A stretch of 64,000 nucleotides of DNA from G963663315 sp965214205. GTDB taxonomy: Bacteria; Pseudomonadota; Gammaproteobacteria; Arenicellales; Poriferihabitantaceae. Numbering within the stretch: position 1 is the stretch's first letter; every line of letters starts with the position of its first letter. Location of the stretch: contig OZ243941.1 in the NCBI GenBank assembly GCA_965214205.1, positions 1,984,001 through 2,048,000 on the forward strand, in the 5' to 3' direction. A program made the translations under genes and the position numbers. Shown here one piece after another: positions 41,701 to 50,413 of this stretch. The notes beneath the pieces were generated by a model. That model saw only the letters and a program-made list of their open reading frames with translations, had not been told where the DNA came from and made no database searches.

Positions 41701-42888
41701 TCAAAAAACCAGCCGCTTGAGCCAGTCCAGAATTTGAGAAAACAGAGGCCCCTCCTGATATGTTTCGGTTACATGCAGGGAGGACTCCCGCACAGGCTCG
41801 CCATTAAACCGTACCTGGATCCGACCTACTTCAGTTCCGCGTTCAATCGGGGCTTCCAGACTATCCGGAAGCTCCAGCGTAACCGATATTTGATCAGCCG
41901 TCCCGCTCGGAGCCTGTACGACAAGATTTTGCATAACCCCGACACTCGCCTGACTTTGCTGGCCCATCCACAAAGGCAGTATACTGACTGGCTCTCCGGG
42001 GCTGTAGACAACCATACCGTCATAGGAATTGTATCCATACTGCAGCAGTGACTGGACCTGGTCGGCCCGAGCGCCCCTGCTTTTGGCGCCTGTCACGGTG
42101 GCGATCAAACGTACATTCTCCCGCAGCGCGGTACCGATCAAACAGTATCCCGCCTTTTTGGTGTACCCGGTCTTGAGTCCGTCCACCGTGGGATCGCGGT
42201 CCAACAGGATATTTCTGTTTTGCTGGGTAATATCGTTATAGGTAAAGTCCTGTTGGGAATAGTAGTGATAGTGGTCCGGGAAACTACGGATCAGGTTCAT
42301 TGCCAGTACTGTAATGTCCCTGGCCGTAGTATAGTGGTCGTCGTCCGGCAATCCGCTGCTATTGGTGAAACGGGTATTGGTCATGCCCAGTTCCGCGGCC
42401 TTCATATTCATTCTTACAGCAAATGCCTCCTCACTTCCGGCAATATGTTCAGCCAGCGCCACGGCCGCGTCATTTCCGGACTGAATAACCAGCCCCTGAA
42501 TCAACTCACGAACACTGACGTGAGTATCCACCTGAATGAACATTCTGGAACCTTCTGTTTTCCAGGCTTTCTTGCTGACGTACACCATATCCTCATAACT
42601 GATCTTTTCGGCATTGAGAGACTCAAAAACCAGAAAGCTGGTCATCAGCTTGGTCAGGCTGGCTGGCTCTATCCTCAAATCCGCGCTCTGACTCCCCAGT
42701 ATCCAGCCAGTTTCAAAATCCGCCAGAACCCAGCTTTTAGCGGCGATTGGCGGAACCGGATCCGGAGATTTCACGGATTCCGGGATGTCGGTCAGGGCGC
42801 TATGGGCCGGCAGGCACAGCAGCCAGAACGGCAACACAAGCAGCGCCAGCGAGCGCGTAACCAAAAACCTGAAATCGATAGCGCTCAT
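41701..42888 (-). CDS. dacA: D-alanyl-D-alanine carboxypeptidase (PBP5/6 family)
   Basis: This low-molecular-weight penicillin-binding protein trims the terminal D-alanine of pentapeptides. It has 395 residues from the ATG giving MSAIDFRFLVTRSLALLVLP, a signal peptide ending PAHSA. The frame upstream overlaps rlpA and is rejected. The catalytic triad motifs are SLTKLMTSFLVFE (SxxK), QSGNDAAVALAEH (SxN) and DGLKTGYTKKAGYC (KTG). A C-terminal beta domain and an amphipathic membrane anchor (FSQILDWLKRLVF) close the protein. It is the last gene of the elongation cluster, 13 nt after rlpA. Confidence 0.95.
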   Translation of the reverse strand: MSAIDFRFLVTRSLALLVLPFWLLCLPAHSALTDIPESVKSPDPVPPIAAKSWVLADFETGWILGSQSADLRIEPASLTKLMTSFLVFESLNAEKISYEDMVYVSKKAWKTEGSRMFIQVDTHVSVRELIQGLVIQSGNDAAVALAEHIAGSEEAFAVRMNMKAAELGMTNTRFTNSSGLPDDDHYTTARDITVLAMNLIRSFPDHYHYYSQQDFTYNDITQQNRNILLDRDPTVDGLKTGYTKKAGYCLIGTALRENVRLIATVTGAKSRGARADQVQSLLQYGYNSYDGMVVYSPGEPVSILPLWMGQQSQASVGVMQNLVVQAPSGTADQISVTLELPDSLEAPIERGTEVGRIQVRFNGEPVRESSLHVTETYQEGPLFSQILDWLKRLVF

Positions 42889-42901
42889 ATTTGGTAATCT
42901 T

Positions 42902-43441
42902 TCAAGGAGTAATGGCCTTGACACGAACCCTTCCCGTGCCCTTTCTCGCGATCCCCAGTTTATGCGCGGCCGCATACGAAAGATCAATAATCCGGCCGTG
43001 CAGGAAAGGTCCCCTGTCGTTGACCTTGACAACAATCCATTTTTTCGTATCGAGATTGGTGACCCGGACATAAGTCGGCAACGGCAGAGTCGGATGCGCC
43101 GCCGTCATTTTAAACATATCATAAATCTCACCGCTGGAGGTCCGGCGTCCGTGAAATTTTGCCCCGTACCACGAAGCGACCCCCTTCTGCTTGAATCCCC
43201 TGGCTGATTTCATCGGGATATAGCGTTTGCCGAAGACCTTGTAAGGATTGTTGCCATAGCGGCTGCGGGGTTCACGCCTCGGCGCCGCATTCGGAATCTT
43301 GTCGAAATCCACGCTCTTTGCAGGCGGTCGGTCACCGCCATAATAACCGCCGGACGAACCGGGCCGTTTGATGACGCCGCACGCGGACAGCGCCAACCCG
43401 ACCACGACCACGACAACCAGGTTTTTCAGGCTGGTGGTCAT
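42902..43441 (-). CDS. rlpA: RlpA family septal ring lytic transglycosylase (no SPOR domain)
   Basis: This outer-membrane lipoprotein cleaves denuded glycan strands. It has 179 residues. The signal has lipobox ALSAC near residue 21. The RlpA double-psi beta-barrel has GVASWYGAKFHGRRTSSGE, MTAAHPTLPLPTYVRV and VVKVNDRGPFLHGRIIDLSY, keeping the catalytic Glu/Asp positions of the family. The protein ends just after the barrel. The C-terminal SPOR domain of E. coli and Pseudomonas RlpA, which targets denuded septal glycans, is absent. The start overlaps the mltB stop (ATGA). Confidence 0.93.
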   Translation of the reverse strand: MTTSLKNLVVVVVVGLALSACGVIKRPGSSGGYYGGDRPPAKSVDFDKIPNAAPRREPRSRYGNNPYKVFGKRYIPMKSARGFKQKGVASWYGAKFHGRRTSSGEIYDMFKMTAAHPTLPLPTYVRVTNLDTKKWIVVKVNDRGPFLHGRIIDLSYAAAHKLGIARKGTGRVRVKAITP

Positions 43442-44457
43442 TGGCGTCGTCTCCTGGCTATCTCTTCTGACAATTCCGCTACCGCCAACGCATAATTAAT
43501 GCTGTGATTGTAACGGGTGATCGCGTAAAAATTGCGGTAGCCGACGACATACCGTTTTCCGTTTTCATCATCCAGGTGGAACAACGCGCTTTTTACGCTG
43601 CCGCCCGAAGCATCGAACCTGACCCCCGCGTCAACCAGGGCAGAGGTCTTGTGAACCAATTTAGCTCTTTTGCCAACCAGGGAAGCGGCCGATTCGGATA
43701 ACGGCGGGATCACATCGGCATAGATCCTTTCGCCGCGCGTCCAGTTGTGCCCTTGCAGATATCTGGCGACACTGCCAATCGCGTCATCCAGTTCATTGAC
43801 CAGGTCACGCCGTCCATTGCCATTGAAATCAACTGCCCAGGCTTCATAACTGGTCGGCATGAACTGCGGGATCCCAATGGCGCCTGCAAAGGAGCCCTGT
43901 ACCGTCGCCGGGTCTATTTTCTCCTTCCGGGTCGTGTTCAGAAAAGTTCTCAACTCACGGGTGAAAAAGTGGCTCCGCCGTGGATAAGCCGCCGACAGCG
44001 TAACCAGGCTTGCAAGTACGCTTCTATCACCCATACGGGTACCGTAATGGGTTTCAATTCCGATCAGCGCCGCAATCACCGCCGGCGGCACCCCGTATTC
44101 CTGAAACGCCCTGTCCAGTACCGCTTCATTCTGGTCCTGGAACCGGACCCCGTCTTCGATCCGCTTCTGGTTTATCAGCAACTTCCTGTATTTGAACCAT
44201 GGCAGGGCCTCATATTGTCGGTCCATCAACGACAGGACTTTTTCATCTATTGACACATTGCCGAGAATTTCAACCAGTTCCTCCCCGGGATAACCATCTT
44301 CACTGGACATGACTTCGACCAGTTCCTGAAGCGCCGGGTACTGATCAACATCCAGCGCCCGGGCCTCCATCCATATTCCGGGCGCAAGCGCAAGCGCAAG
44401 CGCCGCCGGATATTTGCGGATCATTTTCCCGAAAACAGGTGACAGCGGATTCTTCAT
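43438..44457 (-). CDS. mltB: Membrane-bound lytic murein transglycosylase B
   Basis: This is a peptidoglycan lytic transglycosylase of family 3. It has 339 residues from the ATG that shares one base with the rodA stop (TGATG). The N terminus is a signal peptide with core YPAALALALAPGIWMEARA and no clear lipobox, so it may be soluble in the periplasm. The catalytic glutamate is in ALIGIETHYGTRMGDRS. Other motifs: GAIGIPQFMPTSYEAWAVDF and NGRRDLVNELDDAIGSVARY. The ALALALA stretch is encoded by three exact GCGCAA hexamers (44382-44399 on the plus strand). Confidence 0.95.
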   Translation of the reverse strand: MKNPLSPVFGKMIRKYPAALALALAPGIWMEARALDVDQYPALQELVEVMSSEDGYPGEELVEILGNVSIDEKVLSLMDRQYEALPWFKYRKLLINQKRIEDGVRFQDQNEAVLDRAFQEYGVPPAVIAALIGIETHYGTRMGDRSVLASLVTLSAAYPRRSHFFTRELRTFLNTTRKEKIDPATVQGSFAGAIGIPQFMPTSYEAWAVDFNGNGRRDLVNELDDAIGSVARYLQGHNWTRGERIYADVIPPLSESAASLVGKRAKLVHKTSALVDAGVRFDASGGSVKSALFHLDDENGKRYVVGYRNFYAITRYNHSINYALAVAELSEEIARRRRQ

Positions 44458-45539
44458 CAGTAGCGTAATGATTCCTTGTTTCGTGAAATACTCATAAGGA
44501 TACCAAACCCGATCATCAAAGTGACCATCGAAGTTCCACCATAGCTTATCAGGGGCAATGGCACACCGACAATCGGCAGAATGCCGGAGACCATTCCGAT
44601 ATTGACAAATACATAGAAAAAGAAGGTCGCGGACAGCCCCCCGGCCAATAATCTGGAATAGGTGTCCTTCGCGTGGTATGCGATCAAAAGTCCTCGAAAA
44701 ATCACAAAACAATACAAAAACATCAGCACGATCACGCCGACCAGTCCGAATTCTTCGGCGAAAACCGAGAAAACAAAATCCGTATTGCGCTCCGGGATGA
44801 ACTCAAGCTGCGATTGGGTGCCGGACAGCCATCCCTTCCCCCAGAAACCTCCGGAGCCGATTGCGATGATGGACTGAATCGTATGATAACCCGCGCCAAG
44901 CGGGTCGGCCCAGGGGTCCGATAGGGTCAATATCCGGTTACGCTGATAATCAAGCAATACCCAGTACCACATCATCGGGGCAGCCAGGCCGCTTAGCGCT
45001 GTCACGAACACGATCAGTCTGACACTGACGCCAGCCAGAAAGATGACCGTGATTCCAGTCAGCGCTATCAACAGGCCGGTACCCAGATCAGGCTGTTGAA
45101 TGATCAGGATGGTCGGAGCCGCGATAATCAGAACTGAAATGACCAAAGGCGCCACTCCGAGCGAAAGCGACATGCGGGTGAGCAGCCACGCAACCATCAT
45201 CGGCACGCCGATTTTCATGATCTCCGCCGGCTGGAACCGGAATACGCCCAGATCAATCCAGCGCTGCGCCCCCTTTCCTGTAAATCCCACTGCAAGCACC
45301 ACAACCAGCAGCGCCAGGCCGCACAGATAAATATGCGGAGACCAGCGCGCCAGTACCTTTGGTGGACACCTGGAAACCGCATACATCAATACCAGGGCAA
45401 CCCCGGCGCGGATACTGTGTTTTATGATCAGGTTCATATTTTCTCCAACTGCGCTGAACAGCACAATCAGACCGACCCCGCACAACAACAGAACCCCGGT
45501 CAGCAACGGATAATCAAAGTGAGGGTTTTTGGGATTCAT
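44457..45539 (-). CDS. rodA: Rod-shape peptidoglycan polymerase RodA
   Basis: This SEDS-family glycosyltransferase polymerises lipid II during cell elongation with PBP2. It has 360 residues and about ten membrane helices. Family motifs are FTGKGAQRWIDLGVFRFQPAE (split by the first loop), QQPDLGTGLLIALTG, where the aspartate is catalytic, and near the end GVPLPLISYGGTSMVTLMIG. It overlaps the mrdA stop by 4 nt. It is shorter than E. coli RodA (370) only in the N terminus. Confidence 0.96.
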   Translation of the reverse strand: MNPKNPHFDYPLLTGVLLLCGVGLIVLFSAVGENMNLIIKHSIRAGVALVLMYAVSRCPPKVLARWSPHIYLCGLALLVVVLAVGFTGKGAQRWIDLGVFRFQPAEIMKIGVPMMVAWLLTRMSLSLGVAPLVISVLIIAAPTILIIQQPDLGTGLLIALTGITVIFLAGVSVRLIVFVTALSGLAAPMMWYWVLLDYQRNRILTLSDPWADPLGAGYHTIQSIIAIGSGGFWGKGWLSGTQSQLEFIPERNTDFVFSVFAEEFGLVGVIVLMFLYCFVIFRGLLIAYHAKDTYSRLLAGGLSATFFFYVFVNIGMVSGILPIVGVPLPLISYGGTSMVTLMIGFGILMSISRNKESLRY

Positions 45540-47434
45540 GACCGTATCTCCGCGATGTCCACGACACCGGACAATTCTTCGGCGGGCGCTTCGGGGAAAA
45601 GTTTCAATCGTTCGAGCAGGTAATAATCAATCAGTTTCCTGGCAATCGGAGCGGCTGTCCGACTGCCGCTGCCGGCATGCTCGACGATCACCGAAATCGC
45701 GATCTTCGGATTTTCAACCGGGGCAAACCCGATAAACAATGAGTGATCCCTGAATTTCTTTTCAACGGTTTCTTCATCGTATTCTTCATTCTGGGCGATG
45801 CTTTTGACCTGGGCCGTGCCGGTCTTGCCGGCCATCCGATAGCGGATATTCTGCCCGATTCTCCTGGCCGTGCCCTTTTCCCCATGCACCACATCCTCCA
45901 TGCTGTCGATGACCCGCTCATAAAAATCACGGTTACGCAATTCAACTATTTCGGGCTTTACGGATTCGGGGGATTGTTTGATCTGACTGGAAGGATCTTC
46001 GACAGCGGACAGGAACCTGGGAGGGATTATTTTCCCGTTATTGGCGAGAGTCGCGGTCGCGGCCGCCAATTGCAGCGGTGTGACCAGCATATAACCCTGG
46101 CCAATCCCTGTGATGATGGTCTCGCCCGGATACCATGACTGATCAAAACGCCGTTTTTTCCATTGCTTTGAGGGAATCAGGCCCGAAGGCTCTCCAAGCA
46201 AATCAATTCCGGTCACCTTGCCAAACCCGAATCGGATCATTCCCTCGTGTATCTTGTCTATTCCTAATCTTTTCGCGAGCCGGTAATAGTAGACATCACA
46301 GGATTGTACGATACTGTCATGTCCATCCAGCTTGCCATGACCGGATTTCTTCCAGCATCGATAACGGTGAGTATGATTGGGCAAACTGTACCAACCGGGA
46401 CAATAGCTGGTTGTGTCATGACCGACCCCGTTCTCCATACCGATCAACGAGATGAAACCCTTTATGGTGGAGCCGGGCGCATAACGGCCCGATAATGCCC
46501 GGTTCAGCAGAGGCTGGCGGTCGGATGTCTTGAGAAGGTCGTATTCGGTTTCGCTGATGCCATTGACAAATGGATTCGGGTCATAGCCGGGGGCGCTGAC
46601 GAAAGCCAGAACCTCTCCCGTGTCCGGTTCGATAGCAACCACGGAACCCTCGTACCCTTGCAGCGCTTCCACTCCTTTTTCCTGCAACTTGATGTCCATA
46701 CTCAGATAAAGCGATTTCCCGGTATCGGACGTGGTTTCTTCCAGCTTGCGAATGATTCGGCCGTGCGCGTTGGTTTCCACCTGAACCACGCCGAGTTTAC
46801 CCAGCAACTCGGATTCATAACGCGCTTCTATGCCACTCTTTCCAATATATTCCATTCCCCGGTAAGCCTGGGTATCGACTCGCTTCAGATCACTTTCACT
46901 GATTCTTCCGACATAGCCAATCACATGAGAGGTCAGTTCCCCTTTCGGATAATGCCTTTGCAGCCGCGCCCTTAATTCCACCCCGTCATAGCGATGCTGA
47001 TTGACGGCAATCACTGCGACCTCCTGTTCACTCAGATTCGCTTTCAGGGTCTGCCTGACAAAAGAAGGGCGCTCTTCCAACAGCAACCGAAATCGCTTCA
47101 AATGAGTATCTGTCAGCTCGACCAACTGACCCAGTTCATGCAGCAACGCGTCCATATCCTCGATCTGGTCGGGCAGTATTTCCAGATTATAGGCCTGCAG
47201 ATTATCCGCCAAAATCTCCCCGTTGCGGTCATAAATGAGACCTCTTATCGGAGTCAGGGGGAAGATGTCTATGCGATTATTCTGGGCCAGCGTGGAGAAT
47301 CTCTGGTATTGATAGACCTGCAGCCAGACCAACCGGGCCGCGAGAACCAGAAACAGAAACAGGATAATCGTGAACAGTATCCCGAGCCGGTTGCGAACAA
47401 CACTGCCTTCAGTCAGGGGATTCTGTTTCGACAT
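45536..47434 (-). CDS. mrdA: Penicillin-binding protein 2, transpeptidase of the elongasome
   Basis: PBP2 crosslinks peptidoglycan during lateral growth. It has 632 residues from the ATG that shares a base with the mreD stop; a second ATG 3 nt upstream is equally possible. There is a single membrane anchor near residues 17-40 (LGILFTIILFLFLVLAARLV). The pedestal domain follows, with RGLIYDRNGEILADN. The transpeptidase domain has SxxK in YAPGSTIKGFIS, SxN in SCDVYYYRLAK (about 55 residues later), and KTG in MAGKTGTAQVKSI. It forms a polymerase-transpeptidase pair with the adjacent rodA. Confidence 0.96.
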   Translation of the reverse strand: MSKQNPLTEGSVVRNRLGILFTIILFLFLVLAARLVWLQVYQYQRFSTLAQNNRIDIFPLTPIRGLIYDRNGEILADNLQAYNLEILPDQIEDMDALLHELGQLVELTDTHLKRFRLLLEERPSFVRQTLKANLSEQEVAVIAVNQHRYDGVELRARLQRHYPKGELTSHVIGYVGRISESDLKRVDTQAYRGMEYIGKSGIEARYESELLGKLGVVQVETNAHGRIIRKLEETTSDTGKSLYLSMDIKLQEKGVEALQGYEGSVVAIEPDTGEVLAFVSAPGYDPNPFVNGISETEYDLLKTSDRQPLLNRALSGRYAPGSTIKGFISLIGMENGVGHDTTSYCPGWYSLPNHTHRYRCWKKSGHGKLDGHDSIVQSCDVYYYRLAKRLGIDKIHEGMIRFGFGKVTGIDLLGEPSGLIPSKQWKKRRFDQSWYPGETIITGIGQGYMLVTPLQLAAATATLANNGKIIPPRFLSAVEDPSSQIKQSPESVKPEIVELRNRDFYERVIDSMEDVVHGEKGTARRIGQNIRYRMAGKTGTAQVKSIAQNEEYDEETVEKKFRDHSLFIGFAPVENPKIAISVIVEHAGSGSRTAAPIARKLIDYYLLERLKLFPEAPAEELSGVVDIAEIRS

Positions 47435-47931
47435 CATGCTCCTGATCTCACCTGTTGTCTCAGGAAACGCAGGATCACGTATATGAAAGGCCAGAGCAGC
47501 GCCGACATCAGCGCCGATTGCCAGTAAATCAGTCTGACTTCGGTACTGACTGTGAGATTGGCTATCAGCACGGTGATGCCAATGTCTATCGAGGCGATGA
47601 AGAAAACAACGACACATTGTTTCCACATATCATATCCCTGTATCCTGCGGCTCGCGGTCATAACGAAAAAAGCGACGAATGCTTTGGCGAGAGCATGCTG
47701 CCCGAGCAGGGAATAATTCAGTATATCGACCATCAATCCGCTAATCCAGCCGCAACTGACACCGACCCTGTCCGGAATTTCAAGACACCAGTAAAACAGG
47801 ATCAGCAGCACCCAATCCGGCTTTGCATATTTCATCCACTCGAAATAAGTGATCAGGCTCAACGTCAGACCGACCGCCAGTGTGATCAGGACAAGTCCGT
47901 ACGGAGAATCCCTGAATTGATACCTACTCAT
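47434..47931 (-). CDS. mreD: Rod shape-determining protein MreD
   Basis: This 165-residue inner-membrane protein belongs to the elongasome. Five to six hydrophobic segments are present, beginning GLVLITLAVGLTLSLITYF. The family motif WVLLILFYWCLEIPDRVGVSCGW is recognisable across the second helix, and GLMVDILNYSLLGQHALA is the usual following block. It overlaps mreC by 8 nt at its start (ATGAGTAG) and mrdA by one base at its end. Confidence 0.95.
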   Translation of the reverse strand: MSRYQFRDSPYGLVLITLAVGLTLSLITYFEWMKYAKPDWVLLILFYWCLEIPDRVGVSCGWISGLMVDILNYSLLGQHALAKAFVAFFVMTASRRIQGYDMWKQCVVVFFIASIDIGITVLIANLTVSTEVRLIYWQSALMSALLWPFIYVILRFLRQQVRSGA

Positions 47932-48805
47932 TGCCCTGGCTTGAATCAGGCTCCGGATCAGGCGGTCTGGAATAACCGTCGCGCTCGGTGTGATCGGGAT
48001 TCCACAACAGCAGCACCTCCCTGACCAATCCGATTTTCGCGATGGTTGACGCTGAAATCTTCATGAATGGTTCACTGGTGTCCTCAACGATTTCGATCAC
48101 TTCAGCGACCTTGTACCCAATCGGGAAACGGCCGCCCATACCAGAAGTGACCAGTATGTCGCCGCGACGGATATCCGAGCGGCTGATCAGACTGGGCACT
48201 TCGACACGGTCTGCCTGTCCGGTGCCCTGAACGATGGTTCGCAACTGATTCCTCTGAATCTGGACGGGCAGGCCGTGACTCGGATCAGTGATCAGGGTAA
48301 CCACACTTCTCTTCAGGCCGACGGTCGAGACCTGTCCGAGGACCCCCTCGGGCGCGAGGACAGGCTGGCCGGGATAAACTCCTGATTCCGCACCCCGGTT
48401 CAGTACGATACTCTGGTTGTAGGGTTCCCGGCTTACCTTGATTATTTCCGCCAGCAAAACCTGTTCGGTGGAGCTTTCAGATGAACCCAGCAGTTTTGTG
48501 AGACGCTGGTTTTCCAATTCCAGCGCCTCATACCGCTGTAATCGGGTCTCCAGAACGGCCTGCTTGCGTTTCAGCTCGCGCAATTCCTGCTGCAATGTAT
48601 CATCCGAGTAATATTTCTCTACCAGAGCGGCCACATTATACGGAAGCCGGACAACGGATTCGAATGTGATGTTGATCACCGAAGCGACGCCCCGGACCGG
48701 GTCGAGCAGGCTGCTTCGATGATCCATGACCATCAATCCGGTGGACAGCAGGAAAAAAAAGATGAACCGATTGGTTGGAAAGCTTCGATGGTAGCTTAAC
48801 ATCAC
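47924..48805 (-). CDS. mreC: Rod shape-determining protein MreC
   Basis: This bitopic scaffold activates PBP2-RodA. It has 293 residues. A membrane anchor lies near residues 13-30 (FIFFFLLSTGLMVMDH), followed by a coiled coil at ~70-105 (LQQELRELKRKQAVLETRLQ). The beta-rich core then carries GAESGVYPGQPVLAPEGVLG, VVTLITDPSHGLPVQIQRN, and GDILVTSGMGGRFPIGYKVA. It follows mreB after 94 bp in which I see no clear feature, and overlaps mreD by 8 nt. Confidence 0.95.
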   Translation of the reverse strand: MMLSYHRSFPTNRFIFFFLLSTGLMVMDHRSSLLDPVRGVASVINITFESVVRLPYNVAALVEKYYSDDTLQQELRELKRKQAVLETRLQRYEALELENQRLTKLLGSSESSTEQVLLAEIIKVSREPYNQSIVLNRGAESGVYPGQPVLAPEGVLGQVSTVGLKRSVVTLITDPSHGLPVQIQRNQLRTIVQGTGQADRVEVPSLISRSDIRRGDILVTSGMGGRFPIGYKVAEVIEIVEDTSEPFMKISASTIAKIGLVREVLLLWNPDHTERDGYSRPPDPEPDSSQGNE

Positions 48806-48899
48806 AAACCTGAATTACCGACACATAACCAACAATTCAACCAATGTCCGGTCAATGAGTAAATCGTCCCGATGATGCTGTTATCAACACCCGGTCTGG

Positions 48900-49943
48900 T
48901 CAGCCATCACTCGCGAATATGTCACCGATCACATCCATTTCCTCCAATGCGCGGCCACAGCCGCGAACCACGCAACTCAAGGGTTCCTCAGCCAGGATCA
49001 CCGGCAGCCCGATATCCTGCATCAACCTCGTGTCCATGTCCCGCAGCAAAGCGCCGCCGCCCGCGATCACCATGCCTTTCTCACTGATGTCAGCGCTCAG
49101 TTCCGGCGGCGCTTTTTCCAGCGCCTGCCTGATGGCCTGAACGATCTGCTGAATCGAGTTATTGATCGCTTCGTAGATCTCCTCACTGGTAATCAGCAGG
49201 CCGCGGGCCAGGCCCTCGGTAATATCCCGACCCTTGATTTCCATTTCCTTGTGCTCGGATTCCGACCATGCGGCTCCTATGGTGTGCTTGATGCGTTCGG
49301 CGGTGGATTCACCGATCAGAACTCCGTGGCGCTGTCGCATGTGATTGATAATCGCTTCATCAAGCGAGTCACCGGCAATCCGCAGGGAGCTTGAATAAAC
49401 CATCCCTCCCAGCGACAGAATGCCCACTTCGGTCGTGCCGCCGCCGATATCGACCACCATGGACCCGGTCGGTTCGGCGACCGGGAGATTGGCGCCAATA
49501 GCGACCGCCATGGGTTCTTCGATCAGATAGACTTCCCGGGCGCCGGCGCCGGTGGCGGATTCGCTGATCGCCCGTCTCTCCACCTGGGTTGATCCGCAAG
49601 GCACGCAGATAATAATCCTCGGACTCGAAAAAAGCTTGTTTTCCTGAGCTTTGCGGATAAAATACTTGAGCATATCTTCCGTGATATTGAAATCAGCTAT
49701 CACCCCATCCTTCATCGGGCGCGTCGCCTTGATTGTTCCCGGCGTTCGACCCAGCATGCGCTTGGCGTCATGACCAACGGCCAGTACGCTTTTGGCGCCA
49801 TTGTGACTGGGTGATTCCTTGATAGCCACAACAGAAGGTTCATTCAGGATGATTCCCTTGTTGCGAACATAAATCAGGGTGTTTGCTGTACCAAGGTCTA
49901 TTGCCAGGTCGTTGGAAAAGAGGCCAATCAGGCGCTTGAACAT
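48900..49943 (-). CDS. mreB: Actin-like rod shape-determining protein MreB
   Basis: MreB filaments guide lateral cell-wall synthesis. It has 347 residues, the standard length, from the ATG giving MFKRLIGLFSNDLAIDLGTA. The upstream extension of the frame is rejected. Phosphate 1 motif: DLGTANTLIYVRNKGI. Phosphate 2: VVDIGGGTTEVGILSLGG. Adenosine motif: IAGGGALLRDMDTRL. The membrane-binding loop and N-terminal amphipathic MFKRLIGLF are present. It is the first gene of the elongation operon, divergent from gatC. A TTACCA/TGGTAA inverted repeat lies in the shared promoter region (50025-50069). Confidence 0.97.
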   Translation of the reverse strand: MFKRLIGLFSNDLAIDLGTANTLIYVRNKGIILNEPSVVAIKESPSHNGAKSVLAVGHDAKRMLGRTPGTIKATRPMKDGVIADFNITEDMLKYFIRKAQENKLFSSPRIIICVPCGSTQVERRAISESATGAGAREVYLIEEPMAVAIGANLPVAEPTGSMVVDIGGGTTEVGILSLGGMVYSSSLRIAGDSLDEAIINHMRQRHGVLIGESTAERIKHTIGAAWSESEHKEMEIKGRDITEGLARGLLITSEEIYEAINNSIQQIVQAIRQALEKAPPELSADISEKGMVIAGGGALLRDMDTRLMQDIGLPVILAEEPLSCVVRGCGRALEEMDVIGDIFASDG

Positions 49944-50111
49944 GATTTTGAGAATTCCGGGTAAAAATAAAGAGAGAACGTGGAGCCTGAAGCAGCGGCG
50001 CCACAGATAAAATTCGTGCATAGCTTACCAATCCAGCCCATACTATTCAACTGCTTATTGTTATGGTAAGTTGATGCAATTTTAGTGGCAGCCCCCGCGG
50101 ACCATATCGTT

Positions 50112-50399
50112 ATGTCATTGACACCGACTGAAATCAGTCACATTGCAAAACTCGCGAGACTCCAGATGAAAGATGATCAAGCATGCTCCCATGCGGCGCA
50201 GCTTTCCCGGATTCTCGATCTGATTGAACAAATGAATCAGATTGACACCAGCGGCATTGAACCCATGTCCCACCCTCAGGATACGGCGCTGAGATTGAGG
50301 GAAGACAAGGTAACGGCGACCGACCAGACGGAGGCATATCTGGAAATTGCGCCCGCTTCGGAAAACGGACTCTATCTCGTCCCCAGAGTTATCGAATAA
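50112..50399 (+). CDS. gatC: Asp/Glu-tRNA amidotransferase subunit C
   Basis: GatC stabilises the GatCAB complex, which converts Asp-tRNA-Asn or Glu-tRNA-Gln to the amides. It has 95 residues from the ATG giving MSLTPTEISHIAKLARLQMK. The GTG start further upstream would add nine poorly conserved residues. The GIEPMSHP motif and RLREDKVTA near the middle, and ASENGLYLVPRVIE at the end, are diagnostic. It begins a plus-strand operon divergent from mreB. Confidence 0.95.
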   Translation: MSLTPTEISHIAKLARLQMKDDQACSHAAQLSRILDLIEQMNQIDTSGIEPMSHPQDTALRLREDKVTATDQTEAYLEIAPASENGLYLVPRVIE

Positions 50400-50413
50400 T
50401 CCATTTTAACGCC

